The position numbers and the translations under genes are program-made. Below the pieces are notes generated by a model, which saw only the letters and a list, made by a program, of their open reading frames with translations, did no database searches and was not told the DNA's origin. This document shows, piece by piece, positions 51,790 to 59,115 of a DNA stretch of 64,000 nt; within the stretch, counting starts at the first letter, position 1, and every line of letters starts with the position of its first letter. This stretch comes from Frigoriglobus tundricola. Lineage in GTDB: Bacteria; Planctomycetota; Planctomycetia; Gemmatales; Gemmataceae. Where the stretch lies: contig NZ_CP053452.2 in the NCBI RefSeq assembly GCF_013128195.2, positions 4,278,001-4,342,000 on the forward strand, given 5' to 3'.

Positions 51790-53181
51790 ATGCTCGACAC
51801 CCTGAACCGGCACCTGATGCACCCGCTCATGGCGTGGCGCGAAGGCAGCCAGCACCTCCAGCACCTCCGCACGGTGCAACAGACGCAGTTCGACCCGCCG
51901 GACGTGATCCGCGCGCGGCAGCTCGCGGCGCTCAAGGCCCAGCTCTGGCACGCCTGGGACACCGTACCCTACTACCGCGCCGCGTGGACGAAGGCCGACG
52001 TCCACCCGTCCGACGTGCGCGAACTCGACGACCTCAAGGCGTTCCCGGTCGTCACCAAGGCCGACATCCGGCGGCACAACCGGGCGCTCGTCTCGTCCGT
52101 GTTCGACGTGTCGCAACTGCGCGTCAAGCGCACGTCGGGTTCGACCGGCGTGCCGCTGACGATCTACTGCGACGAAGCCGCGATGCAGTGGAAGACCGCC
52201 TGCACCATCCGCTCGGACGAGTGGAGCGGGTACCGGTTGGGGCAGCGGGTCGCGAAGGTGTGGGGCAACCCCGAGTACCGGCAGTTCGGGCTGAAGGGCC
52301 GGCTGCGGAACCACTTCTTCGACCGCGCCGTGTACCTCGACACGCTCGACCTGACCGACGAACGCATCGCCGCCTTCGCGCTCGCGATCCGCCGGCACCG
52401 GCCGGGGCTGATCTTCGGCCACGCGCACTCGCTGTACCTGCTCGCGTGTTCGCTGAAGAAGTCCGGCGTGCGGGACGTGCGGCCGAACGGCATCATCTCC
52501 ACCGCAATGATCCTGCACGACTGGCAGCGGGCGGTGATCGAGAGGGTGTTCGGCTGCAAGGTGACGAACCGCTACGGCTGCGAGGAGGTGAGCCTCATCG
52601 CCAGCGAGTGCGAGGAACACAACGGCCTGCACGTGAACGCCGACAGCGTGTACACGGAGGTGGCCGAACCGGCCGCCCCCCCTGAAGGGAGGGCGGCCGG
52701 GGGAGTCGGTCTTCCCGCCGCCCCGCTCCTCGTCACCGACCTCTGCAACCGGGCGATGCCGCTCATCCGCTATCAGGTGGGCGACGTGGTGGTGCCGTCG
52801 ACCCGCGTGTGTAAGTGCGGGCGCGGGCTGCCCCTCATCGAACGCGTCGAGGGCCGCGACGCGGACTACGTCGTGACCCCGGCCGGGCACCTCATCTCCG
52901 GCATCTCGCTCACGGAGAACTTCGCCGTCCTCATCCCCGGCACGGCCCAGGTGCAGATCGTTCAGGAGTCGGTCACGCAGTTGCGCATCCGGCTCGTGAC
53001 CGACGACACGTTCGGCGACCCGAGCCGGCGCAAGATCGCGGACCTCGTCCGCGACACCTTCGGCGACGGCGTGCGCCACGACGTGGAACTTGTGGACGCC
53101 ATCCCCCAGGAGCCGAGCGGCAAGTACCGCTTTTGCATCTCGAAGGTGGCCCGCGAACACCTGGAAGCGATGAGCGTATGA
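51790..53181 (+). CDS. CapK/PaaK-like AMP-forming ligase, with in-frame palindrome
   Basis: 463 residues. Adenylate-forming domain like phenylacetate-CoA ligase/CapK: KRTSGSTGVPLTIYCDEAAM, RPGLIFGHAHSLYLLACSL, KVTNRYGCEEVSLIASECEE, ADSVYTEVAEP and LIRYQVGDVVVPSTR with CGRGLPLIERVEGRDADYVV. Members linked to capsule genes may activate an acyl donor; true substrate unknown. Residues EPAAPPEGRAAGGVGLPAAP come from a palindrome at 52669-52700, an insertion in a variable loop. Translationally coupled to the glycosyltransferase (ATGA at 53178-53181). Confidence 0.87.
   Translation: MLDTLNRHLMHPLMAWREGSQHLQHLRTVQQTQFDPPDVIRARQLAALKAQLWHAWDTVPYYRAAWTKADVHPSDVRELDDLKAFPVVTKADIRRHNRALVSSVFDVSQLRVKRTSGSTGVPLTIYCDEAAMQWKTACTIRSDEWSGYRLGQRVAKVWGNPEYRQFGLKGRLRNHFFDRAVYLDTLDLTDERIAAFALAIRRHRPGLIFGHAHSLYLLACSLKKSGVRDVRPNGIISTAMILHDWQRAVIERVFGCKVTNRYGCEEVSLIASECEEHNGLHVNADSVYTEVAEPAAPPEGRAAGGVGLPAAPLLVTDLCNRAMPLIRYQVGDVVVPSTRVCKCGRGLPLIERVEGRDADYVVTPAGHLISGISLTENFAVLIPGTAQVQIVQESVTQLRIRLVTDDTFGDPSRRKIADLVRDTFGDGVRHDVELVDAIPQEPSGKYRFCISKVAREHLEAMSV
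52669..52700. repeat. ORF-embedded palindrome, copy A (short)
   Basis: CCGGCCGCCC (52669-52678) and GGGCGGCCGG (52691-52700) are exact inverted copies around CCCCTGAAGGGA. The reading frame passes through and encodes PPEGRAAGGVG, similar to the longer copies in the two other genes. Confidence 0.7.
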
Positions 53182-54365
53182 GCGACGAACCGACCCCCCC
53201 GGCCCCCCTCCCTGAAGGGAAGGGGGGGACAGAGGAAGAACCCAACCCCGCAACCCCCTTCCCTAAGAGGGAAGGGGGAGCCAGAGAGACGGCCGCTCTG
53301 AGCCCCTCTCCCCGCCCCGGCCCGCGAGAAGCTCCGCTGACCGGGCCGGGGCGTGAACCGGGAGGGGTTGGGGAGGGGGCTTCGCCTTCCTCCCCTCTTC
53401 CTTCAGGGAGGGGGGCCTGGGGGGGGGGTCCGCGCCGCCCCGCCGTCTCCGTCGTAATGGCCGCGAAGAACTACGCCCGCTTCCTTCCGGAAGCGGTGGG
53501 TTCGGTGTGCGCGCAGACCTTCACCGACTGGGAACTGCTCGTCATCGACGACGGATCGACGGACGACACGCCCGGGGCGATCCGGCCGTACCTCGCGGAC
53601 CGGCGCGTGCGGTACGTCCGCTCCGACGCGCTCGGTCAGGTGCGGGCCAAGAACCTCGGCGTCGCCCTGAGCCGCGCGGCGCTCGTCGCGTTCCTCGACG
53701 CCGACGACGCGTGGGAACCGACCAAGCTCGAGAAGCAGCTCGCGGTGTTCGACCGGCACCCCGATGTCGGGGTGGTCTTCAGCCGGCGGGCGCTCATGGA
53801 CGAGACCGGGCGCCCCATCGCCATCAAGGCACCGATCGAACCGTACCGGGGCCGGGTGCTGCCGCACCTGTTCACTCAGAATTTCGTCTGTTTTTCGTCG
53901 GCGGTGGTGCGGCGCCACGTCCTCTCGCACGTGGGGCGGTTCGACCCGCAGTGGGACCTCGCCATCGACTACGACTTGTGGCTGCGGATCGCGAAGTTCC
54001 ACCGGTTCGAATTCGTGGACGAGGTCCTGGTCCGCTACCGCACCGGGCACGGGAACCTGTCGAAACGGTTGCGCGACCGGGTGGACATTGCGATGTCCAT
54101 CATGTTCCGGGCCGAGACGCGGCACGGGCTGGCGCAAAACGTGCCGGCGGAAGTGATCGCGGACGGGTACGCTTCGACCTGTCAGACGCTCGGTTTCGTG
54201 CTCCGTGGGAACGAACCTGCGGCGTCGGTGCGGTGGTACCTGCGGGCGCTGAAGTGGCCCGCGCGGCGGGCCGTTTCGCTGAAAGGTGTGGTGGCCGGTG
54301 CCCTCGCCGCGCTCCGCGGGGCACGCGCGGCAGGAGCGCCCGAGAACGCCCGCGCGAATTTGTAG
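53178..54365 (+). CDS. Family 2 glycosyltransferase with repeat-encoded N-terminus
   Basis: 395 residues. The GT-A domain starts near residue 88: VSVVMAAKNYARFLPEAVGS, LLVIDDGSTDDTPGAIR, then the metal-binding DADDAWEPTKLEKQLAVFDR and LAIDYDLWLRIAKFHRFEFV. The first 85 residues are low-complexity Pro/Gly and correspond to the palindromic element at 53193-53429 (LPEGKGG, GGVGEG, PLPSGRGAWGGG). The ATG overlaps the ligase stop, so this is one operon. If the true start were later, the embedded element would be upstream; no other good start exists before the domain. Likely transfers a sugar in the exopolysaccharide unit. Confidence 0.87.
   Translation: MSDEPTPPAPLPEGKGGTEEEPNPATPFPKREGGARETAALSPSPRPGPREAPLTGPGREPGGVGEGASPSSPLPSGRGAWGGGPRRPAVSVVMAAKNYARFLPEAVGSVCAQTFTDWELLVIDDGSTDDTPGAIRPYLADRRVRYVRSDALGQVRAKNLGVALSRAALVAFLDADDAWEPTKLEKQLAVFDRHPDVGVVFSRRALMDETGRPIAIKAPIEPYRGRVLPHLFTQNFVCFSSAVVRRHVLSHVGRFDPQWDLAIDYDLWLRIAKFHRFEFVDEVLVRYRTGHGNLSKRLRDRVDIAMSIMFRAETRHGLAQNVPAEVIADGYASTCQTLGFVLRGNEPAASVRWYLRALKWPARRAVSLKGVVAGALAALRGARAAGAPENARANL
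53193..53429. repeat. ORF-embedded palindromic element, copy B (237 bp)
   Basis: The ends ACCCCCCCGGCCCCCC and GGGGGGCCTGGGGGGG are inverted copies with inner CTCCCTGAAGGGAAGG and CTTCCTTCAGGGAGG. Inside are CCCCCTTCCCT/GGGAAGGGGG and CCCCGGCCCG/CGGGCCGGGG hairpins, and GCGAGAAGCTCCGCTGAC, which recurs inverted in copy C. The whole 237 bp is in frame with the glycosyltransferase. Confidence 0.75.
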
Positions 54366-54476
54366 TGGGCAGTGGGCAGTGGGCAGTGGGCAGTGGGCAG
54401 TGAAGAGTGGGCAGACAAAGACAGCAAGCAAATCTCGTCTTTGTGTGCCCACTCTTCACTGCCCACTGCCCACTGC
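54364..54476. repeat. GTGGGCAGT-word hairpin with five tandem AGTGGGC units
   Basis: Five tandem AGTGGGC units start at 54364. Arms 54383-54422 and 54437-54476 are complementary over 40 bp with one mismatch and a 14-base loop. It fills the convergent gap between the glycosyltransferase and the M50 gene, ending 11 bases from the latter's stop. Confidence 0.85.
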
Positions 54477-54486
54477 ACAAGCGAGA

Positions 54487-56751
54487 TCAATACAGACCCA
54501 GGTCCATGCTGTTGGCGAGCGCCCGGGCGACCCACCACGCGCCGCTCCGCCACTTGGCGTGGATCTTCACCACCGCCAACTGGCCGGGGTCGACTGCCGC
54601 GTCCGGATCGGTCAACTCGACCTCGACCATGTACACCTGGGCCAGTGGGACCAGCACGTTCGGGTCGTCGTTCGGCTTGACGGCCAGGGAGCCGCCGCCC
54701 CGCTGCGTGAGCGCCAGCGGCACCGTCGCCGCGTTCTGTTCCGGCAGCCGCCGCACCTTCCCGCTGAACACGTGGTCGCTCCGCCCCTTCACATACACCG
54801 ACGCGCCGAGCTCGCCCCGCTCCGCGAAGTCGTCGCGCAGGACGCGGACGTTCGGCGGCGTCACCGGCACCTTCACGATCATCCGGCCCGTGTCGCCCAC
54901 TGCGAACACCGGCTGCGTGTCGGTGCCCCCCTTGTCGAACAGTTTGCCCACCTCGTCCCGCTTCGGCGCGGTGACCAGGACCCCCTCCCGCGGCGCCCGC
55001 ATCTCGCGGACCTTCGCCTGCCGCTTCTCCAGCCGGGCGACCTCCTCGTCGGCCGTCTCCGCCTTCGCGCGGGCGCGTTTGTACTCGGCCAGGAACCGGT
55101 CCGCGGCCACCGAATCGCCCGTGCTGCGGGCCGTCGTGGCCGAGGAGTTGAGCTGCGCGGCCACCGACCACTGCTCGGTCTTCGTCGCCCGCGCCCGGCC
55201 CAGTTCCACCTCCAGCGCCTCGCTCTTGAACACCGCGAGGAGCTGCCCCTTTTGTACCTTCTGGCCCGGCCCGGCGGCGCCCTCGAGCCGCTCCAGCCGC
55301 GCCGGTTCCGGCAACATGACCCCCTCCAGCGCGTCCGGGTCCACCGCCACCAGCCCGGTCTCGTACACCCGGCTGACCGGCAGCGGGAGCAGGAGGAACG
55401 CGAGCACCACGGCCCCGAACACGCCCAGGGTGATGTACACCCGCGCCGCTTTCATGTCTGGCAACCGCCCCCGCTGGTGGATGTTTTTGATGACCTTGTA
55501 GCCCGGCCAGACGAACAGCGACGCCAGCGACAACACCGCCAACATCTGGCTCAGGATCTTCAGTTTCGGGTTCAGGAAATCGGCCAGGAACCACAGGATG
55601 CTGAACGTCACCACCCACCGGTACACCCAACTGGCGACGGCGTAGATGACGAACAGCCACTTGCGGCCGGGGGCCATGTACGGCTCCGGCGGCACCTCGA
55701 TCCCCAGCGCCTTCGACAGGAACAGGTTGTTCAGGAACCGGTTGGCCTTCTCGCGGAGGTTGGGCACCTCCAGCCAGTCGGCCAGCATGTAGTACCCGTC
55801 GAACCGCATGAGCGGGTTCGCGTTGAACATCACGGTGGAGACGGAGCACAGCACCATGATGCACAGCGCGATGTTGTTCACCGTCGGGTACTTGCCCGTG
55901 TACCACCACACGAACGTGGCGAGCGAGGCGATCACCAGCTCCACGTAGATGCCGGCGAAGCTGATGATGATCCGCTTCCACTTGTCGGCCAGCGTCCACG
56001 CGTCGGTCACGTTAGCGTACAGCGCCGGCGACAGGCACATGAGCAGCACGCCCATCTCGTGGCACTCGCCCCCGAACGCCTTGCAGCTGAGCCCGTGCCC
56101 GAACTCGTGGATGATCTTCACGACGCCCAGGGACAGCCACATGTACAGCACCGAGTTCCAGGTGAAGAACTCCTGGTACGCCGGCAGCTTCGCCTGGAAC
56201 GTGTTGTAGTGCAGGGCGACGTGGCACACCGCCGCCAGCATCAGCCCGACGCTGGCGAAGAAGAACCACGCGGTGAACACCCACGACAGGTAGCCGTACA
56301 TCCACGTCAGCAGGCGGTCCGGGTCGAAGACCGGGATCTTGAGGTACAGGATGTTGCTGACGGTGGCGAGCCGCCGCATCCGGCGCTGTTTGGCCCGCCG
56401 CTCGAACAGGTGCCGCGCGGCGCCCGGCTGCTCGTTCTGGACCAACCCGGCGGTGACCAGTTGGCGCGCGAAGCCCTCCAGGTCAGCCGGTTCCAGCCGC
56501 ATCGGTTTGAACTCCTCCTCGAACGCCTCCTGCGTCTCCTCCATCGTGTGCTTGCCGTCGAACAGCCGGAAGACGAAGTACTCCTGCCGGCTGAACCGGT
56601 AGTACCGCAGGCACACCGGGTCCTTCACGACGTGGTACGTCTTGCCCTCGTATTTCTGCTCGAACGTTTGTAGGTCCGCCCGCACCCGCAGGCGCACCTG
56701 CTTGCGCCGCTCGGCGGGGCTGTTCAGGTTCGCGATCAGGTCGTTGGCCAT
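54487..56751 (-). CDS. PqqD-M50 metalloprotease-HlyD fusion protein
   Basis: 754 residues. N-terminal PqqD-like winged-helix (residues about 35-105, with FSRQEYFVFRLFDGKHTMEE), then a multi-pass M50 site-2-protease domain with zinc motif HEFGH at 215-219 and the third-ligand motif NPLMRFDGY at 312-320, then an extracytoplasmic HlyD/biotinyl-lipoyl adaptor (EPARLERLEGAAGPGQKVQK, coiled coil, APREGVLVTAPKRDEVGKLF, and a barrel). Similar proteins are seen with peptide-modification or export genes (YydH/SpaC-type); PqqD binds precursor peptides (family knowledge). Last gene of a minus-strand unit of three HlyD proteins. No precursor peptide was found nearby. Confidence 0.9.
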   Translation of the reverse strand: MANDLIANLNSPAERRKQVRLRVRADLQTFEQKYEGKTYHVVKDPVCLRYYRFSRQEYFVFRLFDGKHTMEETQEAFEEEFKPMRLEPADLEGFARQLVTAGLVQNEQPGAARHLFERRAKQRRMRRLATVSNILYLKIPVFDPDRLLTWMYGYLSWVFTAWFFFASVGLMLAAVCHVALHYNTFQAKLPAYQEFFTWNSVLYMWLSLGVVKIIHEFGHGLSCKAFGGECHEMGVLLMCLSPALYANVTDAWTLADKWKRIIISFAGIYVELVIASLATFVWWYTGKYPTVNNIALCIMVLCSVSTVMFNANPLMRFDGYYMLADWLEVPNLREKANRFLNNLFLSKALGIEVPPEPYMAPGRKWLFVIYAVASWVYRWVVTFSILWFLADFLNPKLKILSQMLAVLSLASLFVWPGYKVIKNIHQRGRLPDMKAARVYITLGVFGAVVLAFLLLPLPVSRVYETGLVAVDPDALEGVMLPEPARLERLEGAAGPGQKVQKGQLLAVFKSEALEVELGRARATKTEQWSVAAQLNSSATTARSTGDSVAADRFLAEYKRARAKAETADEEVARLEKRQAKVREMRAPREGVLVTAPKRDEVGKLFDKGGTDTQPVFAVGDTGRMIVKVPVTPPNVRVLRDDFAERGELGASVYVKGRSDHVFSGKVRRLPEQNAATVPLALTQRGGGSLAVKPNDDPNVLVPLAQVYMVEVELTDPDAAVDPGQLAVVKIHAKWRSGAWWVARALANSMDLGLY

Positions 56752-56797
56752 GGGTGGTGTGCAGTGAGGGGTGTGTAGTGTGTAGTTAAAGAGGGGG

Positions 56798-56855
56798 GCG
56801 GACAGTGAGCCCTTGCCGAACCGAGGAGGCCGGTCGGGAACGGCTCACTGCCCGC
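56798..56855. repeat. GTGGGCAGT-family inverted repeat between HlyD genes
   Basis: GCGGACAGTGAGCC (56798-56811) is complementary at 13 of 14 bases to GGCTCACTGCCCGC (56842-56855). Flanks carry further GTGTGTAGT and ACTGCCCACT words. It fills the gap upstream of the M50 gene. Confidence 0.55.
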
Positions 56856-56872
56856 GTTCTACTGCCCACTGC

Positions 56873-58933
56873 TTAACGGTCCGACGGCACGATGATGGTG
56901 GCGGTGCTGTGGTCGGTGAGCTTCAGCTCCTTGTTGTCCATCTCCACGCGCACCGTGAGGTAGCGGGTGTCGGTGGGGTCGGTGAAGGTGACGCGCCCGG
57001 TGTGCGTCTTGCGCTCGCCGGCCGGGGGCTTCCACAGGAACACCCCGCCGGCCGCGGTGCCGACGACCAGGAACGGCTCGCTCCGCACCGGGCTGAACGC
57101 GACCGCCGTGATCCCGGCGCGGCCGGGGATGATGAGCCGGCCCGCTTCGGCCCCGCGGCCCCCGGTGCGGGGCGCCATCCAGTACTGGAGCGTGCCCTTC
57201 AGGTCGCCGTCGCCGCCGGCCGTGGCGATCGTGTACGGCGGCAACTTGTCCGCCGGGGTGCCCGGCGGGACCTCGTCCGGTCCGAACGCGGCGACCGTGG
57301 AGAACGCCCCCGCCGAGGTCACGTTCTGGACCTGGCCGGTGGTCTGCCCGTTGGCCGGGTCCACGAGGTCGATGCGGGTCTTGTCCTGGTCGAACAGCAC
57401 CCGGCTGCCGTCGCGGCTGACGCCGAGCACCTCGACCGCACCGGCGCGGTGGTCGAGCGTCCGCACCACCGCGGCGCGTTCGGTCCCGAGCTTCCACACT
57501 TTAATCGTCCCGTCCTTCGACGCGGTAACGAGGGTGTTCTGCGGGGTGAAGTTGACGGCGGTGACGTTGTCGCGGTGCTCGACCGGCAGGGCGTAGAGCT
57601 TCTTCGCCGTGGCCAGTTCCCACACGAACACGTCGCGCCCGGCGGCGGTGGCGAAGTAGAGGCCGTCCGGGCTGACGGCGATCGCCTGCACGCCGGAGGT
57701 GTGAACCTCTTCGGGTTCGGCCTTGGGCGTGGTCGGCAGCGCGGCGCGGTTGGAGACGTCCCAGATGCGGATCTTCCCGTCGTCGGCGCCGGTGATGACC
57801 ATCAGGGATTTGGCCGTCGGCGGGGTGGCGGCGACGCTCCGCACCGCGACCGGGTGCGGCAGGTTGTGCGGCAGCGTCGGGCGCTTGTCCTTCTTGCCCA
57901 GGTTCGGGTCCCACACGAGCGCGCCGCCGTCGGCCCCGGCAGAAACCACGAGCGGACCGTCCGGGTGGGCCGTCACGGCGAGCCCGGTGACCGGCTGGCG
58001 GTGGCCCTGGTGCGAGGTGATCGGGGCGCTGGGAACGGCCGGTTCCACGACCACGGTCATCCCGCGGTGGACACGGCTCATATACTGCACGTCCAGGTTG
58101 CCCTCAATGCGCACCCGGTCGGTGGCCTCGACCTCCATGATTTTGTCGCCGGCTTTCACGTACTCGCCCGGCCGCTTGGCGAGGCTGCGGACGACGCCAT
58201 TCACCCGGCCTTTGACCTGGTGCTTGCCGAGGAGCACGGTCGATTCTGCGAGATCCTGTTCGGCCTTGGCGATCGTCTGCTGCGCCTGCGCCAGGTTCTC
58301 AACGAACCGCTGGAAAGTGAGCTGGTCGTCGAGGATTTCCTTCTTCGACCCGGACCCCGCGACACCTCTGGCCGCCTCCTTGCTAAGAGCGAGGCGCTCC
58401 TTCGCCGCATCGGCACCCACCTCGGCAGACTCCCTCGCACTCAGGGCTGCCTTGATGATCTTCTTTGCCCCATCAAGCCGTGCTCTCACCTGCTGTTCGT
58501 CCAGGTACGCGAGTATCTGCCCGTCCGTAACCTCGTCGCTTTCGCCGATCCGCCGGAGGGGGAACTCTTTTTTCACGTCGCGCGGGTGATAGAGGAGCTG
58601 GCCCGGCACGAGCTTGCGCGCCTCTTCGGGCGAAATCGGGGTGGCGAACAGGTCGATGGTGCCGTCCACCTCAGCCGAGATGACCTGGCGCTCCTCGTAC
58701 TGCACCAGCGCGTTCGAGATGACGACCGGCTCCCCGCGGGCGATCACGGTGGTGTACACCGGCGCCGAGACGGCGGCGTACAGCGGCGGCCCCACGTCCA
58801 CGTTCCGGGCTTCGGGCTGTGCCGACCCGGTTGGGTTCGATTTTTCGGTTGTGGGCGGCTTCGAGCTACAGCCGATCAGGAGGCCGGTCATGGCGGCCAG
58901 TGCGGACATAAGAGCAAGCGAGCGCAGACGCAT
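56873..58933 (-). CDS. Lipoprotein HlyD-type adaptor with WD40 propeller inserted
   Basis: 686 residues from ATG 58933 (an ATG at 58948 is an alternative). Lipobox LLIGC with Cys22. A membrane-fusion-protein core follows: barrel/lipoyl half (VISAEVDGTIDLFATPISPE), coiled-coil hairpin near 125-240 and GKHQVKGRVNGVVRSLAKRP then EYVKAGDKIMEVEATDRVRI and VHRGMTVVVEP. At about residue 305 a seven-blade-like WD40 region begins (VTGLAVTAHPDGPLVVSAGA, IRIWDVSNRA, VFVWELATA, IKVWKLGTERA, GVFLWKPPAG) and after it RVTFTDPTDTRYLTVRVEMD resumes the adaptor barrel. The propeller is thus inserted into the adaptor, outside the membrane. Middle gene of the HlyD unit. Confidence 0.87.
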   Translation of the reverse strand: MRLRSLALMSALAAMTGLLIGCSSKPPTTEKSNPTGSAQPEARNVDVGPPLYAAVSAPVYTTVIARGEPVVISNALVQYEERQVISAEVDGTIDLFATPISPEEARKLVPGQLLYHPRDVKKEFPLRRIGESDEVTDGQILAYLDEQQVRARLDGAKKIIKAALSARESAEVGADAAKERLALSKEAARGVAGSGSKKEILDDQLTFQRFVENLAQAQQTIAKAEQDLAESTVLLGKHQVKGRVNGVVRSLAKRPGEYVKAGDKIMEVEATDRVRIEGNLDVQYMSRVHRGMTVVVEPAVPSAPITSHQGHRQPVTGLAVTAHPDGPLVVSAGADGGALVWDPNLGKKDKRPTLPHNLPHPVAVRSVAATPPTAKSLMVITGADDGKIRIWDVSNRAALPTTPKAEPEEVHTSGVQAIAVSPDGLYFATAAGRDVFVWELATAKKLYALPVEHRDNVTAVNFTPQNTLVTASKDGTIKVWKLGTERAAVVRTLDHRAGAVEVLGVSRDGSRVLFDQDKTRIDLVDPANGQTTGQVQNVTSAGAFSTVAAFGPDEVPPGTPADKLPPYTIATAGGDGDLKGTLQYWMAPRTGGRGAEAGRLIIPGRAGITAVAFSPVRSEPFLVVGTAAGGVFLWKPPAGERKTHTGRVTFTDPTDTRYLTVRVEMDNKELKLTDHSTATIIVPSDR

Positions 58934-59030
58934 CGACGTGTCCTCCAAAGGGACTGACTAAAGGTTTTGTGGCGCGGGTGCCGCCGTGGTCTGGCGCTCG
59001 CCAGCCGGCCGGTCGGCGGGACTTCATTGC

Positions 59031-59108
59031 AGTGGGCAGTGAAGAGTGGGCAGTCAGAACAGCGGATTTCGTCCTTTTCTACCCACTGCCCACTCTTCAC
59101 TGCCCACT
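59031..59108. repeat. GTGGGCAGT-word perfect 24-bp hairpin
   Basis: Arms 59031-59054 and 59085-59108 are exactly complementary (AGTGGGCAGTGAAGAGTGGG then CAGT), with a 30-base loop. It lies between the GAF-HlyD and HlyD-WD40 genes and shares the GTGAAGAGTGGGCAG core with the copy at 54383. Confidence 0.85.
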
Positions 59109-59115
59109 ATCTCAC

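Noticed and set aside
54364..54398. Tandem AGTGGGC units as a possible CRISPR array
   Set aside because: Units are seven bp without spacers and form one arm of a hairpin; there are no cas genes.
54487..56751. RiPP precursor peptide next to the PqqD-M50 gene
   Set aside because: No short gene with a leader or Cys/Gly-rich core was found between 54300 and 61650 in the gaps, which hold only repeats.
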